Origin: Apricaphanius iberus
Lineage: Eukaryota; Chordata; Actinopteri; Cyprinodontiformes; Aphaniidae
Reading direction: 5' to 3'
Length of the DNA: 64,000 nucleotides
NCBI GenBank assembly: GCA_028564705.1
Contig: JAPXFQ010000184.1
Span: 372,001 to 436,000 of the forward strand
Shown here: piece by piece, positions 48,986 through 62,261 of the stretch
How positions within the stretch are numbered: position 1 is the first letter of the stretch
How the letters are laid out: each line of letters starts with the position of its first letter
Translations under genes and position numbers: made by a program
The notes under the pieces: model-generated
Databases searched by the model: none
Told to the model about the DNA's origin: nothing
What the model saw: the letters and a program-made list of their open reading frames with translations, nothing else

Positions 48986-51900
48986 TAAAAGGCTGAAAAG
49001 ACAATAATTCTTTACATTATTTTTCAGTGTAGGATTTTAGGATTTTCTAACAAGGAGCTACCATGAGTAGATATGTAAAGAGACTAAAAACAGTTTTCAA
49101 AACACACACAGTTCGCCAAACAAAATTAACGTTTTTTCATACAGTAAACCTATGTCTTTTTTGAGGACATACAGAATGTCTTTTTCATGAATCCAACTGC
49201 TATAAAGTGATGTGGAGCTGATTTTGTTTTCTGTTTCTGGTGTGCAGCCCTCATCCGATGACTTGTGAAAAGTTTGTTTTTAACTATTTTCTTGGTTTCC
49301 TGATGGCAAAAAAAGCAATTATGATTCTTTAACCACCAATCTTCTACATGGGTTTTAACACATGCTGAGTTCCTGGTTAATCTGACCCTTCAAAATCAAG
49401 AGTCAAATAATCTGTATCTTGTAGTTTGTCAATTACTAATGTCTTGATATTATCCTCATAATAAAAATGTTCAACAGCTTTTTTTCTTGTATTATTAGGT
49501 GTATTGTCTTTTTAACATATTCAATAAATTTTGATGAGCCTGTTGAGCAAACATGAATATTTAATAACTGTTTTCCAATGGCTTGATTGTCCAAAAAACC
49601 TAGACAAACATAGTGAAATAGAGTCATGAAATATTCACTCATGTAGGTGTGAAAATGATTAACTCCAAAGTCATTTTTGCATAGATGCAGGTGTCCTTGT
49701 CTTGACAAACTAACTTGACCATGAACTATGAGGCAAAGAGGCAACAAATAGGTGTGCTGGAGAAATGTGCTGTGGATTTTTCTTTTTGATTCCCAACTTG
49801 AAAAAATAGCATCACAGCTGAAGAATGTCGACGAGATACAATCAAGGGATTCAGGCCTCTTAAAGTACAGCTTGTGATAACAGCAAAGAAAGCTATGGGT
49901 CAGGGTTCATGGAGGACTATCTCCAGCAAACACAAAGCTTCACTCCATCCTTAACATTTCTTTTGGTAAATGCAGCAACATGTTTTGCAGCCTTCGTATT
50001 TTCAGTTTTTAAACAGTCATGCAGTCCCTCTTTTGAATGTATCAACCCTATACCACCAAACCAAAACAAATAGCTCCAGAAAATACAACAAAAAACCAAT
50101 GTCAATAAGTCACATCATAGCAGTATGAGTATCTCATTTGAATCTTTTTTCCCAAAGACTCCACCATTTTTTTGATTATTCCAGCTAAATAGGCAGATGA
50201 TTTTAGAAAAACAAAAAAGAGAGAGAAATCTAAACAATATTTATATCTTATAGATTCAGAAGGCCAGATATATTTATATATTTTTTCCACTTACAAGGAA
50301 CTGGATTTGTTGTTTTTATAAAAAGGTTTAGCGAAGACTTACTATTTGCATCATGATGAGTTGGTGCCACCTACTGTTAACAGAGAGATCATATTGCCTG
50401 GAACTCCCTGCATACATTAGTAAATAAAAAAATTCAGTAAATAAAAGACATCAAAAAGAAGGAAGCAAGAATTTCAAATTAAATATGTGAATTTATTCCT
50501 TTTGAATGCCTTTTTTCCTTTCTTTACAATGATCTAAAAGTGATCCACATCACTTTCAGTCAACCAGATGGCAGACATATAAACTGAAATTCTTAATTAA
50601 TTAAGTCAATGAAAATATGCTTAGGATACTATGCACTTCACAAAGGTAAACATAGAAACATGATCGTAAATTAACATGAATTAAATTTGAACAGATTAGA
50701 CATTGCTATATTTTATATATTTGTACAAATTTGTCAATCTTTACCTAAGTAACTTGCAAAGTTTAGGCTCACTCCATAAACAAAACAACTTTTACAGATT
50801 CTTCCTGAGGATTTCAACACCTTCGTCAATCAGTCTGGGACCGCCACCACAGACTATCTTGGATTCTGAGAGAGGTTATTTATTAGCATATCAGTGACAC
50901 AGATTAACATACATTAACATACATTATGCCTGAATTAAGCATGGCATGAAGTAGAACTTGGATAGGCTTCTGAAAACAGTCTGCTCTGAAGTCGATTCAA
51001 GGAAAAGCTTGCTGTACCTTGAATAATAATATTCTGTAGCTCAAATAAACATGTACGGTATGTACACTGATAGCCTTTAATATCTGTGCAATGCTCATTT
51101 ACTTATTCTCTATATTTGGCATTATATAAGCTCTTTTATATGGCTGCTTTGCTAATTAATAAAGGATTTAGATGTCATTTCATAAAACAGTAGTTTTTTC
51201 AGACAGAATAATATGTCTACATCTAAAGGCCAGCCATGGAACATTGTTTCTTTAAGTCTGCTGATCCATCTTTCACACCTATAGTAAAGGTAATCCCTTC
51301 AAAGTTGAGACAAGTCCCATCCATGATATCTTTGCTGTGCAAATCGAATCTTTAATTACTGATTTATCCTGCTAAAATACTAAAGAGCTGTTGAAAAATT
51401 TAACGAATGTGCCAAGAGTGAAATGCATTTCAGATTACAGCTAGATGAAGTTATCTATGTCTATATTGTAGCTTTTCAGGGAAGGTTCGTTGTTGCATAT
51501 TAGCTTTTTTTTTTCAAAAAGTGGAGACGGAGTTTCTTTCCTGAAATTCAGAAACATCCTCTATACCTTTAAACTTTATCTAATTACCCAGAAAATGTAC
51601 ATGCAACTCCAACTCAACAATACCACCATGGACTCTACAGACTTTCAACACAGCCTAATAACTGGTTTAGCACAGGAATACATGTTATTGTTTTGATTGG
51701 GTAATAGACGGAATGCACACAACACTGGAAAGCAAAATGAGCATCCTCTTTTCAAAGTTGTGTTGCCGTGGTTCAACAGTTCCGTAAACAAATTGAAACA
51801 TAGAAAAGCAGGTGTTATGAATTTAGATCATACTTGTGCAGATGATCGAAATAGATACACTGCTAATCTAATTGCATAGAGTCCAAAACAACACTTTTTA

Positions 51901-53644
51901 AATAGTTAACATGTAATGGGATGACTGTCTGCAGAATTGACCACCATTTCAATATGGGAATATAACATACACATCTACAATGATATATTTAAGTTTTTAT
52001 ATAAAGCAGTTTCAAGGTCGAAAATGTGTCTGTCAATTCCAGATATGTAGTGTTCAATGTTAACAATGCTAGCAGTAGATGTACCTCACTGGTAGGTTAT
52101 TTTACAATTATTTAGATGTTCCTAAGAAATGGTTTAGGCTATATTGTATTTAAAATTCAACGTACTTTCAATTAAGTGAACTTGGTAAATTTTATCATGA
52201 TACTTTGGCTCCCAGGATTTGGAAGGATCATCCCGTCAAACTCTCTGCATAACTATCAACCATTGCCTTCAGTGTATTTCATCGCCTCAGAACCTATGAA
52301 ATTTCACATTACTGTCCTCATTTTATTTTATTTGTGCACCATATAGCACTGCAGGTGTTAACAATACTGACTATATTTTATTTTACCTGCAACTATGGTG
52401 CTCGGTGTAGGTGAGCAGTTTTTTTGCGCTCCTGCCAGAAGTGCGGGGACGGGAGCTTGGCTGCGAGATATGATGTGTTAACAAGTGTAAAGGATGACGA
52501 TGTGTGTTTTCCCTAGCTTATCGTGTGTTCAATTGACAGAGCAAAAATATTTATTTTTGTGAGACTGGCTCATGCTTCAATCTGCCTGACGTAGACTGGT
52601 TCTCCACAAACAGGATGAGAAGAATAAAGAGCTCATGTAGATGAGAGATAAACATTGTTTGCTTATTACTATATTAAATACAATATAGACTTTTCCAATG
52701 TAATGGTTTGGGGGGTTTGAGTGATCCCAGATTCGTTCATACTGCCTTTCATTTCCTTCCATCATGACACATTAAATCCTTACAACTCTTGAGTGACCCC
52801 AGTCACAGCTTTGTTTAAGAAGAAGCTACTTTGCCAAAATAATTGAACCTCAAGTAAACCTCGTAAACTAGTTGGATAAGTCGGTATTCCAATATGGCAA
52901 CAACCATGTAGCCATCGTTGGTGGTACCTCTTACAAACAGTGTTTTAAGCTGTACTTTCCATATACAAACACCACTTTAAGTTTAGAGTTGAAGGCTCTA
53001 CATGTAACATTGATTTTAGATGCACTTTTACTAGTGTGTATTGTAAAATAGATATGTTTCCAACACAGCTACTATTGGTAATGCGAGGAGCTGCCATATG
53101 GAAAATTGGAAGTGGCCGCACGAAGAAAATCTAAAATTTTCCATGTCATAAAACCAATTTGAACGGGGCAATCCAGTTAATTTTTTTTTCCACTTGGAGT
53201 CAGAATTTCCCAGGTTTGACTACAAATGGAACACACCATTAGCCTTATACTTAGCTTGACTCTGGTTCACACAATGTTTACACACAGTTTACACAAGGAT
53301 CTCATGACACAACAAATTTACTCTGTATAACATAGGTTTTGTTGATAATCACATGTTTTTACTTACACTATGTGAATCTCTCGGTAGTTAGCTTATGTCA
53401 TTTTAACTCAGAGATATTCAACAGTTTTGTGGCTCATTTTAGCTACACTGTAGTAAATCACCTTCACAAGCCCTTAAACTCCTGAAGTAATTTTTTAGCT
53501 GGAAATCTGTTTCACTGTTAAAACTATTGTCTATTACTTGTGCATTATTTACAACCCATCTTACCAACAAAAACAGAGGAATAGTAGCTTAACAAGAGCT
53601 ATTTGACGCGTAACCTTTACATTGCCTAATCACTACTGACTATT
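48986..53644. other. Long non-coding stretch
   Basis: No gene recognised. 52390-52510 is GC-richer. 52870-53230 may be an interspersed repeat (segments such as TTCCACTTGGAGTCAGAATT look familiar) but has no definable ends. At 50904-50926 TTAACATACAT is repeated in tandem. Adjacent open frames at 51490-51696 and 51697-51879 lack coding support. Confidence 0.45.
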
Positions 53645-54190
53645 GGGTGCCTCTATATGGGTCCCCTAAAGTCAGAAAATATGAATCAGTCAATGGAGCG
53701 ATAAAAGCTATTTTATTTGAAGTGTGTCGTGGATTTGACATATGATGTCTGTAAATTTTAAAGACAAATTTTGAAACATGTAGTGAACTACAACAGCTTT
53801 TCTCAAAAGTTTATGTCACCAAGGAGGAGAAAAATGGCTATGAGTTTAGCAAGCTTTGTTTCCTTCTTCTATGATTAAGGGAAAAGCATAAAATGTGAAG
53901 AAGACTATTTAATTTAAATGAGAAATTCAGCAAATAAATCAAAAATCACATAACAAACAGTCAAAACGCACATCATTACTTATTATTTAAATTGAGGTAC
54001 TGCATATGTGTAATTCATTGTATAAGGCAAAGCAGACCAGAAAATACTTTATTACTACATTGACCTTCATTTATTTTTTTTATTTTCTTTCTTGCGGTCA
54101 GGGGACCCATGGGTTGACCAGAAAGGGTGGAGACATAGGCTCCCTATACAGTACTTCTTCTGTTGGGGCGTCAGCTACGGCTTTATAAAG
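53645..54190. mobile_element. Possible MITE-like repeat with inverted ends
   Basis: ATGGGTCCCCT at 53657-53667 is exactly inverted at 54100-54110 (AGGGGACCCAT). Inner and flanking segments (CAGTCAATGGAGCGATAAAA; GGAGACATAGGCTCCCTATA) resemble sequences I associate with fish repeats. The inverted match does not extend clearly beyond 11 bases, so classification is weak. Confidence 0.35.
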
Positions 54191-54454
54191 CAGACAACAG
54201 AATAGACATTCAAATTATATATTCCCAAAAAATAGTGACTTTAAGAATAAAAATAAAATGGGGTAAGGTTGCTTCCATTCTCATGTATTCATCATGAGCA
54301 TAGCGCCACACTGAAACTGTATGGATTTTACAGTCTCTTTGTTGTTTCTCTACACCTCCTTGTGTACAAAATCGCCAAAAGACCATATTAGTTTAACTGT
54401 CTTTTAAATATAAAACAAACTACTGATTACTATAGAGCACCAATCTGATTAAAT
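54191..54454. other. Spacer, nothing recognised
   Basis: AT-rich, no gene. Confidence 0.5.
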
Positions 54455-54639
54455 GATCTGGCTGTTTCTGAGCTGACCAATCACGGGCATATGCTCTCTG
54501 TTGACAGAAATGGATAGTTAGAAAATTGGGCTCCATTCCGTCCGACCTTGCATAGGTGACTGAGATGCCTTGTATCGATTGATAATGGCGCTGCGTCAAT
54601 CCGTTTTGATGGAGACGGAGAAATATAAACTAGGCTTAA
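54455..54639 (-). mobile_element. Harbinger-like transposon fragment, reversed copy
   Basis: Reading leftward from 54639, TTAAGCCTAGTTTATATTTC followed by TCCGTCTCCATC matches the terminus at 27635 with a few differences. An inner GTGATTGGTCAGC block matches the inner block of that copy. The TTA next to the terminus fits a Harbinger target site. The fragment is short and non-coding. Confidence 0.45.
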
Positions 54640-56059
54640 GCCTTTGCACACCACAAATTATAAGATTTTTTTTCTTAGATCAAGAGCTTTCCTTTGAATT
54701 TTATACCTGTGCTCGAGGTTTACAAAATTCACTGCAGTTCCTGTTTTAAACACTGGATGTTGCTGCAGATAAAACTCGCCTGTATAAATAAAAAAACTGG
54801 TAGCAGAAGAAGGAATGAGCAGAGGCAAAGGATACTTTAATACAAAGTTAGGTCTCAATACTTTTAAGCATATTATGAAGTGTATGTATTGTTTTGCAGT
54901 CAATCTGTAATTATATTAAAACGTGGATATTTATATTAAAGCAACTTCTATGACAAAAGATAATTTGAGAGGACAGTTGTAACCCAGGTGTTAGATGTCA
55001 AAAGACGTGTACACAGTTTGTCACCTTTCGTTTTTCATGCACATTGACATGTTTTTGGATAAAAGTCAAAGTTACCTTTTTGTTGTGTTTTTTTTTAAAG
55101 TACATATTGCATACGAGTTATGTTAGAATTTTTTTCTATAAACTGTGAACTGTCTGTCTAAAAGCAGCCACACATCTAAGACTCTCTTAGTGCCAAGGAG
55201 AGCCAATCCACAAATGAACTGATAAAGTGGAGGGACTGAAATAACTCATCAAATGTCACTGATTCTTCTGTCAGTTCTTTAGTTATAGCAACTTTAGAAC
55301 TTTGCTATCTTGGTACAGCACACAGCTAGAGTCGTATCTTGGCATGAACACAAATTCAGCCTTGAGCTCAGATAGCACTTTATGTTGTTGCACTCTTGGA
55401 GATTAACTCTAAGTAGATATTGGTGCTCCTTCCTATCTTTATTATTAGGTCCTGACTGCCAGTCATTTTGTTATAGCCCTCACTGATGCAAGGCCATATC
55501 ACTGGAGGTGTTACTCAGGTCCTGACCACCTGTGCAACTCAGTTAAGAGTTCTTGGAATAGTACCATTCAAACATGATTTGAACAGCTGTCAAAGTCCTC
55601 TCTAAGTAATGTAATGACAGTATTATGCAGATACTTGGAAAGTAAATGCCCAAGTTATTGAGTCCCTCAAAAAGAACGTTTACAATGGCAGATTGCGGCA
55701 CCATTTACAGCTACTTCTCTATGTTACAACAAGGAAAGAGGCTGACAGCATGAATTACATGGTTATTACACCAGTCTATTCAGGCTCAACCTCCAACACC
55801 ACAGCAATAAACATGACCCAAGACACAGCAAGCTTTTAGCCAGTTAAAAGTCTAATTTGAGAGTTTATGTAAAAGCAAAAGCAACCGCTATTTCAATTTC
55901 CTCCATGTATTTATTTCCAAGGGATTTTTGTTTTCTGTCTCCGTAGGAAAAAGAAAGGGAGGCAAATAAAGAGGGAAAACTTGGTGTAAGATAAGTATTC
56001 TGAAAAAGAAAAATGTGCACATTAGTCAAATTAGATATGCCTGTTTAAATACCTTATAT
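54640..56059. other. Non-coding sequence
   Basis: No gene or repeat recognised. Confidence 0.5.
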
Positions 56060-56650
56060 GTTTAATAACTTGGTATTGATGTTTTTTTTGTTTTCCCAAA
56101 ACATGTAAGCACATAGGTAGACACTGGACAGAGCTCAGATGAGTCAGGTACATGCCACAAGGAAAATGCCATCACGAGAGCCGTCTGCCCCGACAGCAGA
56201 AGATCCACGGCAGCAGCCAGGGCACTGAAAAAGGGTGCCCAGAGGAGGGAGGGTGGAGACCCCCAACTCCAACTGAGCACTACCCAGAGAGCACCCAGGC
56301 CACCGCAGCCGAACACCGCCCCCGAGGCAGAGGGCTTCCACGGAGGAAACACTGGAAGAAGGATTAATAAGTAAAAATGTAAAATAACCAAAGCTAATAT
56401 AAGTAAAATAAGTAGTAATAAATATAATAGTAAAAACAGTTAACCATATAATAACATAAATATCTAGTAATACTCTGTTAAATATATAAGCAAGTAAAAC
56501 ATACAGAAAAATAAAACACATTAATAAATAATAATCAATTAAAAGCTAAGCTAAAAAGGTGAGTCTTGAGCCTTCTCTTAAAAACATGAACATTCTCTGT
56601 GACCCTGAGGTCCTCTGGCATCCTCTTCCAGAGGTGATGGCCATTTTTAG
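56060..56650 (-). pseudogene. L2-type LINE 3' end with GC-rich 3' UTR, minus strand
   Basis: On the minus strand, 56650 leftward reads LWKRMPEDLRVTENVHVFKR followed by RLKTHLFSLAFN and a stop. This corresponds to the last ~35 residues of L2-type ORF2 ('LWNSLPEDLR..VFKRRLKTHLF'). An AT-rich stretch follows (56370-56530), then a GC-rich block (56110-56360) reminiscent of the 3' UTR of some fish LINEs. Several overlapping open frames in the GC-rich part on both strands are by-products of composition. Strongly 5'-truncated. Confidence 0.6.
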
Positions 56651-57724
56651 AAGTGATGTAACAATTGTTACCAAGTCCAGTGCCATCTTGTCTTACTTGA
56701 CATTTAAAATCAGTATGAGCACAAAAACTGACTCATTTATTTATTTGTGTGACCGTTATTCTGACGGATTAATATTCAAAGCCCTGACCACTTGGTGCAA
56801 ATATGCAGACATCTTCAACTATGTGCACAGAGTCAGCAAAAAAATAATAAATCAGTCATTGAGAAACAATTCCTATGAGATCAAGTGAGTAACATCTCAA
56901 ACCTGGACGTTGTACTCAATACATCCCACTGACACCATGATGTAGAGTTACTGAGGCTTTGGAGCGCATCTGTGGCTGTACCGGACACAGACTGGTGGTG
57001 ACAGATTGCTGCAGTTTAACTACTTATGGGAAAAAAAAGCATATCCAGTGGGATTTTCTCCCACTGAAGCAAACTGAATAGCCCGTTATTCAGATAGTTT
57101 TGTTGTATTTTGATCACTTCAATTGGAGAAATCTTCCCCAATTACAAAACTATGGGTGAAGTGCCACTTCAGCCTCCATTATGCACAGGTGGAGGGCAGT
57201 TCAACTCCTTGCAGAACGTTCAGACAACACAAATTGAAATGTTCAGAAATACATGTAGCTCATTAATCTGCTGGATGTATGATGGTGCGATTTGGATTAC
57301 CTGATAATTTGTAAAAAGAATTAATATCAACTGAAATGAATTAAAATGTATATGAATATATTATTATCATTTAGACAACGGAAGGACAAAAATTAATTAT
57401 GACTGGTGTGTCAATACAGTTTGATGCAACAGGAGGTGTACAATAAGATACAGATGGATGGAGCTTATAGAATTAAAGTAATGGTTGTTAATGTCATAGT
57501 GTCATATGTTAAGGCAGCACACACATAAAAAATACAAAAAAACGAAACAAATAGCAATTATTCATCATAAATGAGCCACAAAGTCGGGTGTTCACAGAAA
57601 CAAAAAGTTTTTTTGTGTGTGTACTAAGTGGAAAACTTCGGTTGCACTCACAATTGTTCTGCTCCACACCAGGGTTCATTTGGAACCACTCCAAAGCCAC
57701 CTCTTCAGCTGGGTCTGTGTTCGT
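56651..57724. other. Non-coding, possible repeat debris
   Basis: A plus-strand frame of 109 codons at 56559-56888 starts inside the reversed LINE and continues past it, so it is unlikely to be coding. 57110-57304 holds a 64-codon frame with protein-like composition (GEVPLQPPLCTGGGQF) but no recognised domain or splice context. Confidence 0.35.
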
Positions 57725-57875
57725 TTGTTTAATGCAAGGTTATCATTAACAAAAATTAACGAAAACTAGAAGTATAAAAACAAAACATGTTTGTTAACTA
57801 AAAAATAAAAATAAGAATTTGCAACAAAACAAACTGAAACTGTAATGAGTTTTCACAAAACTAACTAAAACTAAA
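57725..57875. mobile_element. Interspersed repeat rich in AACTAAAA motifs
   Basis: GGTTATCATTAACAAAAATT through CAAAACTAACTAAAACTAAA looks like a familiar teleost repeat terminus rich in A(A/C)TAAAAC units. The class was not determined. Confidence 0.35.
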
Positions 57876-58289
57876 ATAATTTAGTGAGAAATGTGCTTTG
57901 TTTCATTTAATAAATCTAGAACAATTTTTTCGATGTTGTTCCCTGCCTAAACGTGTTGTGCATTTTTGGTTGCACAAATCGCTTTGATAAAAACAGAATG
58001 GGAAAGTTAAAATTACATTGAATCACTCCCTTTCAAGAGCATAAAAGACATCTTTGGATTGCAAGCCATCAGAAGAAGGGACTGGAATGATGCTTAAACA
58101 CGCAACACTCATCAGAAAGAACTTGATAACAGGTGAATTACTGCTAACAAACAAGCTAACATTGCTAACCAACACTGCAAATGCAAACTGCAAATAATAG
58201 TAATGGTAGCCGGAGCTCTGTAAGCTGGTGTAGGTTGTGCGAGTATCCGATTTGTTGATGAAAAATAATCTCTCTATAGTTTGTCGTTG

Positions 58290-58755
58290 TTGGGGATTTT
58301 TACTGGTTTCGCGGGAGCACAATTTGAATTGTCTCTGCAAGACACTCTGGCATCGAACAATGAGCCACGTTATTGCATTACGTGAGCAGTTTGGGGAAAC
58401 AATCAAATTGGTGTATCTGATGTAGGCGGGCCAGAGGTGAGCTAAACTGATGATGACAGCGTTGCTACATCTGGAATTATTTTGTAAACATTGAAAGATG
58501 GCTACAGATGAACACCAGTTGTTTGAAACGGCTTTGGACGCTACAATGAATGAAGCTCAAATTGTTCCTTTGCAAGAAGGATGTTTTTGTTGCTTTGCCA
58601 ACTGGAGTTTAATCTGCCAGTTAGCTCCACTGGTAGTTCGCTCTGGATACGTCACACTGTGTATTGTTGTGACTGGTCGTGGTGTTATCCAATTGCATGC
58701 AGTGAGAGTTTCAAATTCATGCTTGGTTCTGTCCCTGGAGTTTGGCCCTTTTTAG
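58290..58755 (+). pseudogene. Fragment resembling the start of a transposon-linked RecQ-like helicase
   Basis: A frame opens at ATG 58498 and runs 85 codons: LFETALDATMNEAQIVPLQE, then FCCFANWSLICQLAPLVVRS. This resembles the N-terminus of RecQ-like SF2 helicases seen repeatedly in fish genomes, where an analogous region reads as a lysine-rich helix followed by a Walker A loop and 'IYQLAPLV'. In such proteins the loop should be of GxGKS/T type and bind ATP. Here that position reads ANWS, so the key lysine is missing and about 20 residues before it appear deleted. No later helicase motif follows. Upstream 58290-58497 (TTACGTGAGCAGTTTGGGGA) looks like the 5' flank of the same repeat. It is probably mobile-element-derived and dead. 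Family assignment rests on memory. Confidence 0.4.
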
Positions 58756-58764
58756 TACTCATTG

Positions 58765-58797
58765 CCAGACCCTTAATCTTAATAGATTAGGGTCTGG
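58765..58797. other. 33-bp near-perfect palindrome (stem-loop)
   Basis: CCAGACCCTTAATC pairs with GATTAGGGTCTGG across a loop of about six bases, with one bulge. The stem is followed at 58804 by CTAG. Both strands can form the same hairpin. It sits just after the helicase-like fragment and may mark the end of that element. Confidence 0.8.
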
Positions 58798-58807
58798 ATT
58801 TTTCTAG

Positions 58808-61800
58808 GCTATGGCTGTACTACAGTCAAGTCATCTGTATAGCTGCAGTCCACCTAGCATCATGTAAGCAAAGGTTGAGAGAAAGTGCCAGAGTCCAATT
58901 TGGGATTACTTACTACTAGAATATGTTAAATGATCAAAAAGCACCATAGTACTCCTGGTAGCCTGGCTTTTGTTTTGTTGTGTTGCCAGTCAGTGTCAGT
59001 GTTTTTACAGACCTGCACCTGCATTAATTGTTGCTTCTTAATGCACAGGTGCTGTCATTGTGTTTACAGAACATTGAACATTATTCTGCAATATATCTTT
59101 TATACTTGCCTGATTATTAAAACCCTGGTTGGATGCACAACAAAGTTTGCTGGGTTATATTCACACCAGACCAAAAGGTCCTGACGAAGGAGTTAAATTA
59201 ATCAGGTTTGTTTTAAGCAAACTAAACGAGGCTGGCGTGGCTCATTCTGGTCGCATAAGAACAGGAATAACATCTGATCCACTACAGACTTCACTTAGCA
59301 GAATTAACGTCAGTGTTTGACAATATTACACTAAAACCTCAGTTGAGAGAAAAAAAGAACACAAATGAAGACAATATTTTTAATTTTAATTTAAAATGTC
59401 ATTTTATATTTACTCAGGTGGTTGACTTGAAACATTAAGCAGTGATAAAAAGCAAAAACAGAAATAATCTAAAATGGGGTAAATGCACATAGCGCTTACA
59501 CTCGAAAAAATAGTCTCTTTTTTACATTTTGCTGTGAAAATTAATGACTGTTAACCATATTGGACAACTACAGACAACACAATTACTTTTGTCATAGTCG
59601 GGAAAAGACAGTTCCTTCAGGAGCAGATACAGAAGATTGTAGAAAATAAATATATTTAGTTCCAGTCTGCTGTCTAACAACTTCTATGTCATTGTTCTAT
59701 TTTTCTAAACTCCACTATAACTCACACAGACATACTTTTTTTCTGTTGTTTCCTTATGGACCTATGCCTGAACTGTCTGGTACAAGAACCAGAAAAAAAA
59801 GAAACTTCAAAGAAAAGCACTTTGCTTGATGACATGGGAAGGACATGAGAGGACAACGTCCCTTTAATCCTCCTCGCACTGACTAAATAATTCATGACAC
59901 CATCCAAGTGTAACTCTGGGTTTAAAAAGCATTAATTTATAGTAATTGATGACCTGAAGGACCCTGTCTCACACTGTTAATCTGGCCAATTCAAACACCA
60001 TGGCTACCTGTACTGTGATGTTAAGAACAATATTTCTTTCCGCTTTTCCTCTTTTCATCCATGAATTCCAAAGAGGAACTCATGCCAAGGTCACGACTCA
60101 AGTTCTTTCAACCTTGTACACAACTCAGAAATAAAAATGTACTTTTTCTGTTCAACTATGTCATAAATGCACATTTGCTGTTTGCAGCATGTCAGGCTAC
60201 TTAAGTCGCTAACTGCGTAGCTCATTTTAAAAGAACAGGAGTCATTATGCTGTACTGCTCTTTGAATGAGTGGCCCTGAGGAGCAATTTAGTTATTTGCT
60301 TCTCTTTTTTTACCAGACCAAAAATGGTAATGCAATGCTGTTTCAGTGGAAGGAAAGCAGAGCTAATCCAGGGTGGAAACAAATGAATACCTCTGTGAAA
60401 ATGTACAATTAGGTTGAACAGCTTATTAAAGTTTCTACTGCTTGGTCTTTATAAAAACTGTTTATTTGATTTTTTTTTTAGACACCTTTGTAGAAAACAA
60501 TGCGTTAACAAAGAATCTGTGTGATATGATAAAACAATGACTTAATTATTTTAAGATGTAAAAATAAAAGACGGCTTTGTAAAAAATGTATTAGTCCAAA
60601 ATAGAATACAGCATTTCTTTGGAGACATTTGGGTGGAAAGTAATTGCAAAATGTGACAGTTTTTAGTGCTTTACTTTAACTGCTGATATTAGGAATGGAT
60701 GACTGCTTCTCTGAGATAGTGCTCTAGCCATTCCAAAGAAGTGCACCTCAATGACTTAGAAAATATATTTTTTGTAGATATAGTTTGACATGTTTCCATC
60801 TAATGTGGATGATACTGTCCGTGAAACTCACTTACCTCCTTAGGGGCCATTTATACAATATATTTTGCCGGATCTGACATCCCCATAAATGAAAACATTG
60901 AATATCCGACTTAAATTCATAGCCAGCTTTCTGGTTTTAAGGAATTTTTCAGATTGGACCTCGGATCGTTGAGGCCACAAAGAGGCTCAATGCAGACATT
61001 TTGTGGATAAGAGGTGATTTATTTGACATTTTGACACTAGCTCTAGAGGAATTGCCCATTTCTATGAACAGCATGTCAGTCAGCTTGAGGTAGAATCTCA
61101 GAGAAGAAAATATAATAAATGTTGACTTATCAAGTGTAAAGGTCTGTCAGCTAATTGTCAGACCATGGACATTCATTAAACAGCCACTTTAACGAAGTAG
61201 CTGAACCCAAGCAAAAGTTGTTGTTTTTTTGTTGTTGTTTTTTTTGCAAACCAGGAGGTTTATTTTTTTATGGCTGTTTTAACATAAAATTATTGTATAA
61301 AAAGAAAGATTTGGGATGAGGCCCCCACAACATTTTTTTTAATAGCTTGATCAAGCTTGTGTTACTTTTGTGCTTCATCTTGAAACTAAATACCCAGAAG
61401 ACCACTTTCAATTCTATCAGCTCTGCTCCCGGTCCCTTCAGACTCTACCAGCTAGAGCGAGGATATGTAAAACATTCATGCTGACTGAAATTACATGCAA
61501 ACTCACCATTGTGCAAAACATTTAACAAAAGGACCGATCAGTGGTGTAGCATGTCATCAAGATGACAACCTTGCCCTTACATTGTTTGACAGGACATAAG
61601 ATGGCAATAGTGTGTCTTTGTAGAATTTAGAGGTCATCAAGGATGGCCGCCCAGTCACCCTGACCTCGATGGGGAAAATCTGTGAAATCTGGTTCTGTGT
61701 ACAACTTTACTGTCCACCAGCGTCCTCAAAGCCAAGAAACCTCAGGCTGCAATCTGCTTTTGCGACCCAATCTTTCTTACTTTTCTGTAGCTTCACTCGG

Positions 61801-62261
61801 TATAAAAAAAATTCTACCCCATGAGGATGAACAAGAAAAAAAGAACATACATTAATCTGGCATTGTCTCTTTATTGTTTGGGGAATCATACCAGGCGGCA
61901 GCTATGACTGATCAGGGGGACTTGTGGGACTTTTTATTTTGTCAGATTTGTTATAGATGAGGATGTTTCTTTAGAGGGAAAAATCTAATAAATCCAGAGA
62001 ATACAAGTTTGGACATATACAACTTCTGAAGAGTTTTTGCTTATAGCCTCAGGAAATACCTAAAAGGGGAAATGTAGTGTTGCTTATTTACACTGAATTG
62101 TCAATGATTCAATAAACAACACCTATGTTTTAGATTTTCACACTTTATAATGGCTCTTCATCAAGAAAATACATTTTTGGCTGCAGAAATGATCGAATCA
62201 CTGCTACACTTTTTAGTCACGCTATCAGAGCATTTTAAGATAGTTTGGGTGTTGGAAAATT
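58808..62261. other. Non-coding sequence
   Basis: No gene recognised. 58950-59350 may be the remainder of the repeat that carries the helicase-like fragment. 61400-61750 is more evenly composed but has no consistent reading frame. Confidence 0.45.

Noticed and set aside
51490..51879. Two adjoining plus-strand frames in one phase-like arrangement
   Set aside because: Separated by a stop, no homology recognised, composition typical of chance frames in AT-rich DNA.
56062..56521. Minus-strand frames of 109 and 125 codons
   Set aside because: They lie in the 3' UTR-like part of a reversed LINE and read across an AT-rich/GC-rich boundary in different phases.
58023..58406. 127-codon minus-strand frame
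   Set aside because: It is antisense to repeat sequence upstream of the helicase-like fragment; no recognisable domain, and a plus-strand frame overlaps it.
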